This document shows, piece by piece, positions 56,290 to 64,000 of a stretch of 64,000 bases of DNA. Made by a program: the position numbers and the translations under genes. Source of the stretch: Rhodoferax sp. WC2427 (GTDB taxonomy: Bacteria; Pseudomonadota; Gammaproteobacteria; Burkholderiales; Burkholderiaceae_C); the NCBI RefSeq assembly GCF_040822085.1, contig NZ_CP162006.1, positions 1,426,001 through 1,490,000 of the forward strand, in the 5' to 3' direction. Each line of letters opens with the position of its first letter. Position 1 is the first letter of the stretch. The notes under the pieces were generated by a model, which searched no databases, was not told the origin of the DNA, and saw nothing but the letters and a program-made list of their open reading frames with translations.

Positions 56290-56930
56290 TCTTCTGTCTC
56301 TTCTATCGTTCCGTCGTTGAGCGGGCCGTCGGTGTCGGCCAGTTGCTCGCGCACCAGCTGGAAGATGTCGCGGTAGGCGCGGCCATGGCGGGGCAGAGCG
56401 CCGGGCTTTTCGGGCACCAGGTCTTTGCGGGCCTGGCGGACCAGGGCGCGCAGCTGCTGGGTGTCGGTGCGCGGGAACTCGGCGATCCACTCGCCGACGG
56501 CATCGTCTTCGGCAATCAGGCGGTTGCGCCAGGTTTCGGCCTTGTGCAGGGCCAGGTTTTCCTGTGCCGAGCCCGAGTGCTGGATCTTCAGCGCACCGCG
56601 GATTTCTTCGAGCTTTTCGGGCTCTTGCTTGCGCATCAGTTTGCCAATGAACTGCATCTGGCGGCGCTTGCCTTCGAAGTTGGTGATGCGCTTGGCTTCC
56701 AGCACGGCATCAAACAGCTTCTCGGTGAGTTGCAGCTTGGTGAGCAGGTCCAGGCGCAGTGTCAGCAGGCTTTCGCCCAGGGCTTGCAGCTCGTCACTTT
56801 CCTTTTTGAGGTCGGTGCGGCTGGAGGCATCGGTGCCCTTGAGTTCGGCTTTGAGCTGGATATCCAGTTCGCTACCTTCGGCGACGAATTTGCCGTGGAC
56901 GTAGTAGCCTTTGGTGAGTTTGCGTGACAT
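56286..56930 (-). CDS. darP: Ribosome biogenesis factor DarP (YjgA, DUF615)
   Basis: A 214-residue helical protein of the DUF615 family, associated with late 50S assembly. Characteristic stretches are MSRKLTKGYYVHG-type start, KLMRKQEPEKLEEIRGAL and PRTDTQQLRALVRQARKDL. ATG at 56930 fits the family; upstream in-frame codons overlap the pmbA leader. Coupled to mogA by a 4-bp overlap and divergent from pmbA, a pairing common in proteobacteria. Confidence 0.95.
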   Translation of the reverse strand: MSRKLTKGYYVHGKFVAEGSELDIQLKAELKGTDASSRTDLKKESDELQALGESLLTLRLDLLTKLQLTEKLFDAVLEAKRITNFEGKRRQMQFIGKLMRKQEPEKLEEIRGALKIQHSGSAQENLALHKAETWRNRLIAEDDAVGEWIAEFPRTDTQQLRALVRQARKDLVPEKPGALPRHGRAYRDIFQLVREQLADTDGPLNDGTIEETEE

Positions 56931-57018
56931 GCTTTGAGTGTGTTGTGCGCGCGGTGCGCGGGGTATCCGATGGGGGTGCAGCAGGGGAGGCTGCGTGGCA
57001 AGTATCATAGCCGCCAAC

Positions 57019-58410
57019 ATGAAAAAACCTGATTCCACCGTCCCTCACGCCCATACCAGCCCTGCCAGCGGCTTCGCCTACAGCCGCCCCTTCTTCGAAG
57101 AGCTGGTCGACAGCGCCCTGGCGCATGCCAAAAAGCTGGGCGCCACCAACGCCGGGGCCGAGGCTTCCGAGGGCTGCGGCCTGAGCGTTTCGGTGCGCAA
57201 GGGCGCGCTGGAAACGGTGGAGCGCAACCGCGACAAGTCGCTCGGTATCACGGTCTATGTGGGCAAGCGCCGGGGCAACGCCAGCACCTCCGATTTCTCC
57301 AAGGCCGCCATCCAGCAAACCGTGAAGGCGGCCTACGACATTGCGCGTTTCACCGCCGAAGACCCGTTCGCCGGTTTGCCCGATGCCAAGAACATCGCCA
57401 AGCGCCAGGTCGATCTAGACCTGTTCCACCCCTGGGCCATCACCAGCGAAGACGCCGCCCAGATCGCCATGGAATGCGAGGCCGCGGCCCTGCAAACCAG
57501 CAAGCTCATCACCAACAGCGAAGGCGCGGGCGTGTCGGCCCAGCAGTCGCATTTCTTCAGCGCCCATACCAACGGTTTTCGCGGCGGCTACGCCAGTTCG
57601 CGCCACTCCTTGTCGGTGGCCCCCATCGCGGGCAAGGGCAGCGGCATGCAGCGCGACTCCTGGTACAGCTCGATGCGCAGCGCCGACGATCTGGCCTCGC
57701 CGCAGGCCGTGGGCCGCTATGCCGCCCAGCGCGCCCTGAGCCGCCTGAAGTCGCGCAAGATCCCCACGGTGCAATGCCCGGTGCTGTTCGAGTCGCCCTT
57801 GGCGGCCGGGCTGCTGGGGGGCTTTGTGCAGGCGGTGAGCGGCGGTGCGCTGTACCGCAAGAGCACCTTTTTGCTGGATTCGATGGGCAAACAGATATTT
57901 CCCAAGCACATCCAGCTGCTGGAAGACCCGTTTGTGAAGCGCGGCAAAGGCAGCTCGCCGTTTGACGACGAGGGCGTGCGCGTCAAGGCCCGCACCGTGG
58001 TGGACGCAGGCCGCGTCGAAGGCTATTTCCTCAGCAGCTATTCGGCCCGCAAGCTGGGCATGCAAACCACCGGCAACGCAGGCGGCTCGCACAACCTGGT
58101 GCTGAGTTCCAGCCGCACCCGCCCCGGTGACGACCTGGATGCCATGTTGAAGAAGCTGGGTACCGGCCTGTTTGTCATCGAGCTGATGGGCCAGGGCGTG
58201 AACTACGTGACCGGCGACTACTCGCGCGGTGCCAGCGGCTTCTGGGTGGAAAACGGCGAAATCGCCTTCCCCGTAGAAGAAATCACCATCGCCGGCAACC
58301 TGAAAGACATGTTCAAGGGCATCCAGGCCGTGGGTGCCGATACCTACAACTATGGCGCCAAAACCGTGGGGTCCATCCTCATCAACAAGATGAAGGTGGC
58401 GGGCAGCTAG
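57019..58410 (+). CDS. pmbA: Metalloprotease-like PmbA/TldE
   Basis: A 463-residue member of the TldD/PmbA family, the non-catalytic partner of TldD in processing of peptides such as microcin B17 and in antitoxin turnover. Markers: GLSVSVRKGALETVERNRDKSLGITVYVG near the N-terminus and the C-terminal IELMGQGVNYVTGDYSRGASGFWVENGEI. Consistent with PmbA, it lacks the HExxxH zinc motif of TldD. ATG at 57019. Divergent from darP. Confidence 0.96.
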   Translation: MKKPDSTVPHAHTSPASGFAYSRPFFEELVDSALAHAKKLGATNAGAEASEGCGLSVSVRKGALETVERNRDKSLGITVYVGKRRGNASTSDFSKAAIQQTVKAAYDIARFTAEDPFAGLPDAKNIAKRQVDLDLFHPWAITSEDAAQIAMECEAAALQTSKLITNSEGAGVSAQQSHFFSAHTNGFRGGYASSRHSLSVAPIAGKGSGMQRDSWYSSMRSADDLASPQAVGRYAAQRALSRLKSRKIPTVQCPVLFESPLAAGLLGGFVQAVSGGALYRKSTFLLDSMGKQIFPKHIQLLEDPFVKRGKGSSPFDDEGVRVKARTVVDAGRVEGYFLSSYSARKLGMQTTGNAGGSHNLVLSSSRTRPGDDLDAMLKKLGTGLFVIELMGQGVNYVTGDYSRGASGFWVENGEIAFPVEEITIAGNLKDMFKGIQAVGADTYNYGAKTVGSILINKMKVAGS

Positions 58411-58488
58411 TTTTTAAGGCTTTTAAGCCCCTGGCGCTTATTCCTTCAGCGCAACCAGCTATAAATAATAGAGCTGGTTGCGCTTTTT
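58411..58488. terminator. Dispersed repeat copy with 12-bp terminator hairpin
   Basis: The first part (58411-58470) is a dispersed-repeat copy (CGCTTATTCCTTCAGCGC). Its AACCAGCT end is mirrored, so GCGCAACCAGCT (58449-58460) pairs with AGCTGGTTGCGC (58472-58483), followed by TTTTT. A good Rho-independent terminator for pmbA, placed between convergent genes. Confidence 0.88.
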
Positions 58489-58508
58489 GCTTTGGGGCTG
58501 GATCCGGC

Positions 58509-59528
58509 TTACTTGCCGCGCTTTTTGGCCAATTCGGCCTGCGTTTCCTGCCACAACTCCATGCCCACATTGGTCGCAACCTGGGCGTTGATCTTGGTGA
58601 GCTTGTCGCGCATGCGGGCGGTCTCGGCGGGGGCGAGTTCGTTGATCTGCATGCCCTTGGCTTTCAGGTCGGCCAGGGCCTTGGCGGCTTCATCGCGGGT
58701 GTCCTTGCGCTCGAAGTCGCGGCTGGCTTTGGCCGCATCGAGCAGCACTTTTTGCTCGTCCTTGCTTAAGGTCTCCCACCACTTTTTGCTGGCCAGCACG
58801 ATCCAGGGGCTGTAGACGTGGTTGGTCACGCTGAGGTACTTTTGCACTTCATAGAACTTGCTGGAGACGATGGTGTTGAACGGGTTTTCCTGGCCGTCCA
58901 CGGTCTTGGTTTCCAGGGCGCTGAAGAGTTCGCTGAAGGGCAGGGGGATGGCGTTGGCACCCAGCGACTTGAAGCTGTTGAGGAACACTTCGTTCTGCAT
59001 CACCCGCAGTTTCACGCCGTCCATGTCTTCCAGCTTGGTGATGGGGCGCTTGTTGTTGGTCAGGTTGCGAAAGCCGTTTTCCAAGTAGACCAGGCCGACC
59101 AGGCCTTTTTCCTGCAGCTTGGCCATGACCTTCTGGCCGATGGGGCCGTCCAGCACCGCGTCGGCTTCGGCGGCATTGTTGAACAGGAAGGGCGTGTCCC
59201 ACAGGGCCATTTCCTTGGTGATGCCGACCAGGGTGGCGGTGGAGCCAACCATCATCTCCTGCGCGCCGCCCACCAGGGCCTGCTGCATCTGGGTGTCCGG
59301 ACCAAGGGCGGCGGCACCGATGGCGCGCAGCTTCATCTTGCCGCCCGAGGCTTTGTCGACCGCGTCGGCAAACACCTTGGACGCGCGGCCCTGGTTGCTT
59401 TGCTCGTTCAGGCCGTAGCCAAAGCGGATCAGGCGGGGTTTGATGTCCTGGGCCAGGGCATGGGTGGCGGCACCCAGGCTGAGGGCGGCCAAAGTGGCCA
59501 GGGCGGTGCGGCGAAGTACGTTTTGCAT
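58509..59528 (-). CDS. TRAP transporter solute-binding protein (DctP)
   Basis: A 339-residue periplasmic protein of the DctP/TeaA family. Signal peptide MQNVLRRTALATLAALSLGAATHALAQ with cleavage after ALAQ. The substrate-binding Arg lies in KLRVMQNEVF, with family segments MVGSTATLVGITKE and WVxxxxKWWETLSKDEQ. It starts with an AGGAG ribosome site. It is the last gene of the gluconokinase-TRAP operon, so the ligand is probably gluconate or a related sugar acid. Confidence 0.95.
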   Translation of the reverse strand: MQNVLRRTALATLAALSLGAATHALAQDIKPRLIRFGYGLNEQSNQGRASKVFADAVDKASGGKMKLRAIGAAALGPDTQMQQALVGGAQEMMVGSTATLVGITKEMALWDTPFLFNNAAEADAVLDGPIGQKVMAKLQEKGLVGLVYLENGFRNLTNNKRPITKLEDMDGVKLRVMQNEVFLNSFKSLGANAIPLPFSELFSALETKTVDGQENPFNTIVSSKFYEVQKYLSVTNHVYSPWIVLASKKWWETLSKDEQKVLLDAAKASRDFERKDTRDEAAKALADLKAKGMQINELAPAETARMRDKLTKINAQVATNVGMELWQETQAELAKKRGK

Positions 59529-59553
59529 GGTGTCTCCTAGAGGGGGTAAAAAA

Positions 59554-60846
59554 TTAACGCATCCACGCCACGGGCGCGATGACGATCTGCGGGAAGATGA
59601 CGAACAAAATCAGGATCAGCGTGTAGGTGATGAGGAAGGGGTTCACGCCCTTGATCACTGTGTGCATGGGCAGGCGGCCCACCCCGGCAATCACGTTGAG
59701 CACCGTGCCCACCGGCGGGGTGATCAGGCCGATGGCGCCGTTGAGCACAAACATCAGGCCGAAGTACACCGGGTCGATACCGGCCTTCACGGCGATGGGC
59801 AGCATCACCGGGGCGAAGATCAGGATGGTGGGGGTCAGGTCGAGCGCGGTGCCGATCAGCACCAGCACCACCATCATCACCGCCATCAGCAGGCGCGGGC
59901 TGTCCACCAGCGGGCCGAGCCAGTTCGACAGGGTGCTGGGCAGGTCGGCCAGGGTGATCATGTAGCTGGCCACGGCGGCCCCGGCGCACAGGAACATCAC
60001 CACCGAGGTGGTCTTGGCGGCCCGCACCAGCACGGCATACAGCTCGGGCACACGCATTTCGCGGTGGATGAACAGGGCCACGATGAGGGCGTAGAAGGCG
60101 GCCACCACGGCGGCTTCGGTGGGAGTGAAGAAGCCGGTCTTCATGCCGCCGATGATGATGATGGGCATCAGCAGCGCCCAAAAGGCTTTGCCAGTGGCGC
60201 GCACGCGCTCGGCCAGGGGTAGCGGCTGGCCCATGGGCAGGTCGATCTTGCGCAGCACCAGTTTCCAGGCCACGATCAGGCCCAGGCCCATGATCAGGCC
60301 GGGCACGATGCCCGAGACAAACAGGGCCGAAATCGAGGTGTTGGTGGTCACGCCGTAGATCACAAACGGCATCGACGGCGGGATGATGGGCGCGATGATG
60401 CCGCCCGCAGCCAGCAGCCCGGCCGATGCGGGCAGCGGGTAGCCGTTGTTGCGCATCATGGGCAGAAGGATGGTGGCGAGCGCGGCGGTATCGGCCAGGG
60501 CCGAGCCGCTCATGCTGGCCATCAGCACCGCAGCACCAATCGCCACATAGCCCAGCCCGCCGCGGATGTGGCCCACCCAGGCCTGCGCCATGGCGATGAT
60601 GCGGCGGCTGATGCCACCCGAGTTCATCAGCTCACCCGCCAGGATGAAAAACGGCACGGCCAGCAGTGGAAAGCTGTCCACCCCGGCCACCAGGTTTTGC
60701 GCCAGCAGCTGGGTGTCCCAAAACCCCAGGACCCAGGCCATGCCGGCCCCGGTAAGGACCAGCGCCAGCGCCATGTTCATGCCAATGCCCATCAGCAGCA
60801 ACATGCCCGCTGAGAAAACGACAAATGCTTGACCTTCTGCGGACAT
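59554..60846 (-). CDS. TRAP transporter large permease (DctM)
   Basis: A 430-residue membrane protein with about 12 spans. Typical stretches are PFFILAGELMNSGGISRRI, GSALADTAALATILLPMM and GLITPPVGTVLNVIAGVG. ATG at 60846 gives the natural start (MSAEGQ); the frame remains open upstream through dctQ without support. Forms the Na+-driven transport unit with DctQ. Confidence 0.95.
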   Translation of the reverse strand: MSAEGQAFVVFSAGMLLLMGIGMNMALALVLTGAGMAWVLGFWDTQLLAQNLVAGVDSFPLLAVPFFILAGELMNSGGISRRIIAMAQAWVGHIRGGLGYVAIGAAVLMASMSGSALADTAALATILLPMMRNNGYPLPASAGLLAAGGIIAPIIPPSMPFVIYGVTTNTSISALFVSGIVPGLIMGLGLIVAWKLVLRKIDLPMGQPLPLAERVRATGKAFWALLMPIIIIGGMKTGFFTPTEAAVVAAFYALIVALFIHREMRVPELYAVLVRAAKTTSVVMFLCAGAAVASYMITLADLPSTLSNWLGPLVDSPRLLMAVMMVVLVLIGTALDLTPTILIFAPVMLPIAVKAGIDPVYFGLMFVLNGAIGLITPPVGTVLNVIAGVGRLPMHTVIKGVNPFLITYTLILILFVIFPQIVIAPVAWMR

Positions 60847-60851
60847 AGCGA

Positions 60852-61361
60852 TTACTCCATCTCGACGCTGTGACCGAGGTCCAGCGTCTGGTTGCGAACC
60901 AGCTCCCACAACGCCATCAGTCCGATGGCGGCAGAGCACAAAAAGGCGGGCAGGGGCAGCAGGGCACTGGAATAGCCCAGCACCACCGAATGGCTGCCCA
61001 GGCCCACCACCACCTGTAGCCAGGCGCCCCAGGCCAGAAAGCCGCAACCCAGCACCACCAGCACGCGGATCAGCACCGCCATGGCGGTGAGCATGGCGGG
61101 CTTGTCGCGCAGGGCCAGCAGCAGGCTGGTGAAGGCCATGTGCTCGCCCATCGGGTAGGCGGCGGTGGCACCGATGAACACCATCCACACAAACAGTAGG
61201 CGCGAGAGTTCCTCGCTGGCGGCCACGCCACTGCCAAAGCCGTAGCGCAGCACCACGTTGACGAACACCGACGAGGCCATGACGGCCAGGCACAGGGCCA
61301 TGGCCGCATTGGCCAGGCGCACCAGTTTGGGCGGGACGGGAGGGGTTTCAGAGGCTTGCAT
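60852..61361 (-). CDS. TRAP transporter small permease (DctQ)
   Basis: A 169-residue, four-span protein with the family motif RYGFGSGVAASEELSRLLFVWMVFIGA. It overlaps gluconokinase by 14 bp at its start and is followed by dctM after 5 bp. Same gluconate operon. Confidence 0.94.
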   Translation of the reverse strand: MQASETPPVPPKLVRLANAAMALCLAVMASSVFVNVVLRYGFGSGVAASEELSRLLFVWMVFIGATAAYPMGEHMAFTSLLLALRDKPAMLTAMAVLIRVLVVLGCGFLAWGAWLQVVVGLGSHSVVLGYSSALLPLPAFLCSAAIGLMALWELVRNQTLDLGHSVEME

Positions 61362-61857
61362 CGGGGGTCTCCTGCGTCCAGCGGACGGCGTGGGGGGTGA
61401 GGGTGGCCAGGGTCTGGGTGGCGTCCAGCGTCAGCACGCCGGGCTCGCCCTGGGGGTCTTCCAGCGTGGCGAACTGGCTATCGACCAGATTCGCCTGGAA
61501 GTAGTGGCCGCCCGCGCGCTGCGCCACGCGGGTGCGGGCGGCATCGATGCGGAGGGCCAGGTGCACAAAGCGCAGGCCGGGCAGGGCCGCACGCAGCTGG
61601 TCGCGGTAGGCCTTTTTCAAGGCCGAGCAGGTCAACACTGCACCACCGGGGTGGCGTTGCAGCTCGGTTCCCAGCAGGGCCAGCCAGCCCACGCGGTCGG
61701 CATCGACCAGCGGGATGCCGGCGCGCATTTTTTCCACGTTGGCGGCGGGATGGAAGTCGTCTCCCTCCACCAACGGCCAGCCCAGTGCCTGGGCAACCGC
61801 GTGGCCCAAGCTGGATTTGCCACAACCGGCAACGCCCATGACAACCAAAGAAACCAT
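61348..61857 (-). CDS. gntK: Gluconokinase
   Basis: A 169-residue P-loop kinase phosphorylating D-gluconate to 6-phosphogluconate. P-loop GVAGCGKSS at residues 8-16, the substrate loop VEGDDFHPAANVEKMRAGIPLVDADR, and LTCSALKKAYRDQLR are diagnostic. First gene of the operon gntK-dctQ-dctM-dctP. A 14-bp palindromic operator begins 4 bp upstream of the ATG, leaving little room for a Shine-Dalgarno, so bound repressor could also occlude translation initiation. Confidence 0.97.
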   Translation of the reverse strand: MVSLVVMGVAGCGKSSLGHAVAQALGWPLVEGDDFHPAANVEKMRAGIPLVDADRVGWLALLGTELQRHPGGAVLTCSALKKAYRDQLRAALPGLRFVHLALRIDAARTRVAQRAGGHYFQANLVDSQFATLEDPQGEPGVLTLDATQTLATLTPHAVRWTQETPDASL

Positions 61858-61860
61858 ATT

Positions 61861-61874
61861 GGACAGCGCTATCC
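61861..61874. promoter_or_regulatory. GntR-type operator copy 1 (GGACAGCGCTATCC)
   Basis: A palindrome with AGCGCT at its centre, like LacI-family GntR sites. It touches the gntK start. An identical 14-mer lies exactly 90 bp away. Confidence 0.85.
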
Positions 61875-61950
61875 CAAGAGGGTTGAAAAATGCAGGCCAC
61901 CACGTGAACGCAGGGCCTGCGGAAAATCCGGCTTTGCAAGTTGCAAATTT

Positions 61951-61964
61951 GGACAGCGCTATCC
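61951..61964. promoter_or_regulatory. GntR-type operator copy 2 (GGACAGCGCTATCC)
   Basis: Identical to copy 1 and about 120 bp upstream of the LacI-family regulator gene. The pair is spaced by about eight to nine helical turns, suitable for looping and for shared control of both divergent units. Confidence 0.85.
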
Positions 61965-62082
61965 TAAATCCGATGCCGGGCTTTTGCGCTCAGGGTTTTC
62001 ACCAGCTACCGGCGCTTTTTTGGGGGCTGTTGGAGGCCGTCCAGCCCGGTGACGGGCGTGGTTAGAATCGCGTCAAAATCCC

Positions 62083-63117
62083 ATGGACAGCCCCATCTCC
62101 CCCCCATTGCGCCGCCGCGCCACGGGCCGCGCCACCCTTGCCGATGTGGCCGCCGCCGCGGGTGTCAGCGCCATCACGGCCTCCCGGGCACTGCGCGGCG
62201 CACGTGCGGTAGACCCGCTGTTGGTGGACCGCGTCCAGGTGGCGGCGCAGCAGCTGGGCTACGTGCCCGACCCCGCCGCCCGCGCACTGGCTTCGGCCCG
62301 CAGCACGCATGTAGCGGTGCTGGTGCCGTTGCTGTCCAACGCCCTGTTCGTGGAGCTGCTGGAGGCCGTGCAGAACACCCTGGCCCCGGCGGGCTACCAG
62401 ACCCTGATGGGTGTCACCCACTACCAGCCCGCCGAAGAGGATGCCCTGCTGCGCAGCTACCTGGCGCACCGCCCGGCGGGCCTGCTGGTCACCGGGCTGG
62501 ACCGCAGCGATGCTGCCCGCCAGATGATTGCGGCCAGCGGGGTGCCCTGCGTGCACTTGATGGAGATCGCGCCCACCCCCGGGGTGTACGGCGTGGGCTT
62601 GTCTCAAATGGACGCGGCACGCACCCTCACCGAGCATTTGCTGCAGCGGGGCCGCCGCCGGATTGCCTACGTGGCGGGCCAGCTCGATCCGCGGGTGATG
62701 CAGCGGGCCGAGGGTTACCGCGCGGCCTTGCGTTCGGCCGGTTGCTACGACCCGCAGCTGGAAGTGCTGGACCCCGCGCCCACCTCCATGGCGCAGGGCG
62801 GGCGTTTGCTGGAAGCGTTGCTGGCGCGCCACCCTGACGTGGATGCGGTGTTTTTCTGCAACGACGACCTGGCGCAGGGCGGCCTGCTGGCGGCGCTGCG
62901 CTTGCAGGTGGCGGTGCCGCAGCGAATAGCCGTGGTGGGCTTCAATGACCTGGCGGGCAGCGACCAGATGCTGCCGCCACTGACCACCATCCGCACGCCA
63001 CGCGCCGAGATTGGCACCCAGGCCGCCCGCATGCTGCTGGCCCTGATGCGCGGTGAACCAGTACCGCAGAGCACGGTAGACCTCGGTTTTGAACTGGTGG
63101 TGCGCGGCAGCAGCTGA
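62083..63117 (+). CDS. LacI-family regulator of gluconate genes (GntR type)
   Basis: A 344-residue repressor: LacI HTH (TLADVAAAAGVSAITASRALRG) and a periplasmic-binding-like effector domain (HVAVLVPLLSNALFVELLEAVQ, PAGLLVTGLDRSD, VFFCNDDLAQGGLLAALR). It is closest in appearance to GntR of enteric gluconate systems. Divergent from gntK with two copies of the 14-bp operator between, implying control of the gntK-TRAP operon and of itself, with gluconate as likely inducer. Confidence 0.93.
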   Translation: MDSPISPPLRRRATGRATLADVAAAAGVSAITASRALRGARAVDPLLVDRVQVAAQQLGYVPDPAARALASARSTHVAVLVPLLSNALFVELLEAVQNTLAPAGYQTLMGVTHYQPAEEDALLRSYLAHRPAGLLVTGLDRSDAARQMIAASGVPCVHLMEIAPTPGVYGVGLSQMDAARTLTEHLLQRGRRRIAYVAGQLDPRVMQRAEGYRAALRSAGCYDPQLEVLDPAPTSMAQGGRLLEALLARHPDVDAVFFCNDDLAQGGLLAALRLQVAVPQRIAVVGFNDLAGSDQMLPPLTTIRTPRAEIGTQAARMLLALMRGEPVPQSTVDLGFELVVRGSS

Positions 63118-63136
63118 ATCCAGTTTTGGCGGCTTT

Positions 63137-63214
63137 TTTCAGGCCTCCAATAGCCGCCTAGCGCTCATTCCATCAGCACGAGCAGCTATCTTTTTCGATG
63201 TAAAAAACTATAGC
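63137..63214 (+). repeat. Dispersed palindromic repeat, longer copy
   Basis: Contains CAGGCCTCCAATAGCCGCC, TAGCGCTCATTCCATCAGC, ACGAGCAGCTATCTTTTTC, then an extra A-rich segment ending ACTATAGCA. Lies between the gntR gene and the convergent Q-rich gene. Confidence 0.8.
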
Positions 63215-63242
63215 ATGCCCAACGGGTGGCAGCGCCGGTGCT

Positions 63243-64000
63243 TTAGCGGCGATCGGCCGCATCGGGCCGCTGCCCCGGCAAATACAGACGGCGGCGCGGG
63301 TCCTCGGGTGCGCCGGGCGGGGCCTCCTGCACCGGGGGCCGCGGCGCAGGGCGGGCTTGCTCCATGCGCTGGCGGTCTTGCTGCTGCTGTTGTTGTTGTT
63401 GATGCTGCGCCTGGGCATCGCGCTGCTGCTGCTGGCGGTTTTGCTGGTCGCGCATCTGCTGCTGCAGCGTCAACTGCTGTTGCTGTTGCTGCTGCATCTG
63501 TTGTTGCGCGGCCTCGCGCTGGCGCTGCATTTGCTCGCGCTGGGCCTGCTGCTGGCCTTGTTGCTGCAGCATCTGGCTGCGGTTTTGTTCTTGCTGCTGG
63601 CGTTCGCGGTCCATCTGCTGCTGGCGCTGCATTTGGGCCCGCTGCTCCAGTTCGGCCTGGTTGCGCGGTGCATCCTGCATGCGCAATTCCGGGCGTGGAT
63701 GGGGAATGGCCTGTGGCTGTGGCCAGACCGGCTGGGGCGGTGGTTGCACCATGGGCTCTACCCGCATCGGGCCGTTTTCAAAGGGCCGGGCGGGGCGGCC
63801 CCAGCCCGGCTGTTGGGGCCGGTTGGCGTCGTTGCTGGGCCGCTGAAACTGCGGGTAGGTCGGCCGCCATGGCTGGCCCGGCGCCAGCGGGAGCCAGTGG
63901 CCTTGCGGTGGGGTGCGGCGGTCGTGGTCGAAGCGGTGGGGGCCTTCAAACTGCACCAGGGCGGGCGCGTAACTGGGGCGCTGCTGTATCGGCCCGGGCA
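63243..64000 (-). CDS. Partial glutamine-rich, low-complexity protein (5' end outside window)
   Basis: A minus-strand frame open to the right edge of the window, ending at 63243. About 252 residues are visible. An N-terminal part rich in Pro, Arg and Trp (HWLPLAPGQPWRPTYPQFQRP) is followed by about 110 residues of Gln/Arg/Met repeats with runs of up to eight Gln, then a Pro/Arg tail. The Gln run is encoded mainly by CAG/CAA and may be length-variable. The first part vaguely recalls envelope proteins with DUF6600-like segments, but I cannot assign a family. Probably exported; no signal can be seen because the start is missing. Confidence 0.75.
   Translation of the reverse strand, partial: PGPIQQRPSYAPALVQFEGPHRFDHDRRTPPQGHWLPLAPGQPWRPTYPQFQRPSNDANRPQQPGWGRPARPFENGPMRVEPMVQPPPQPVWPQPQAIPHPRPELRMQDAPRNQAELEQRAQMQRQQQMDRERQQQEQNRSQMLQQQGQQQAQREQMQRQREAAQQQMQQQQQQQLTLQQQMRDQQNRQQQQRDAQAQHQQQQQQQQDRQRMEQARPAPRPPVQEAPPGAPEDPRRRLYLPGQRPDAADRR

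Overview
The window looks like a chromosomal segment of a Comamonadaceae-type betaproteobacterium (Rhodoferax/Polaromonas/Acidovorax neighbourhood). This is an inference from high GC, Burkholderiales-like protein families and gene orders, and an abundant short palindromic intergenic repeat. The exception is the first 4.5 kb, which is AT-rich and carries surface-polysaccharide genes next to a tRNA-Ser gene.

Layout. 1-4523 (minus strand): ABC-2 polysaccharide exporter (permease, ATPase) and a very large glycosyltransferase-61-like protein that runs off the left edge. 4524-5696: no convincing gene. 5697-5784: tRNA-Ser(UGA). 5839-6846: queuosine precursor genes queD and queE. 6894-11752: urease cluster ureA-(small membrane protein)-ureB-ureC-ureE-ureF-ureG, with an AbrB-like antitoxin gene inserted on the opposite strand and no ureD. 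12033-16533: an NCS1-permease/histidine-kinase/receiver fusion with a LuxR-type response regulator, divergent from urease. 16627-18914: chemoreceptor and CheW. 19236-25712: flavin reductase-like, YebC, CYTH and MFS genes, then a lipid kinase-phosphoesterase-PAP2 cassette. 25709-27244: MASE1-GGDEF cyclase. 27336-34516 (minus): beta-glucoside operon (GH1 beta-glucosidase, binding protein, two permeases, MalK-like ATPase, MFS). 34689-37354: PAS kinase and NarL-type regulator. 37963-45552: sugar/inositol module with a TIM-barrel protein, FAD reductase, RpiR regulator, LacI regulator, inosose isomerase-like protein and two Gfo/Idh/MocA dehydrogenases. 45795-49531: HD-GYP regulator, SuhB, TrmJ, CysE. 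49509-53104: creBCD. 53143-58410: Uma2, PhzF, zinc-ribbon/nuclease-like protein, MogA, DarP, PmbA. 58509-63117: gluconate module with a TRAP transporter, gluconokinase and GntR-type LacI regulator, with two identical operators. 63243-64000: partial glutamine-rich protein.

Themes. The window is rich in carbohydrate uptake modules paired with their own regulators, and recognisable operator palindromes support the pairing for gluconate and inositol. The most striking non-gene signal is a family of about 17 copies of a roughly 55-bp palindromic repeat. Most copies lie between genes. Several lie inside genes in frame, and some supply a signal-peptide core or the C-terminal residues and stop codon of a protein. 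The candidates most worth following are that repeat family, the permease-kinase fusion beside urease, and a zinc-ribbon protein with an apparently degenerate Card1-like nuclease domain.
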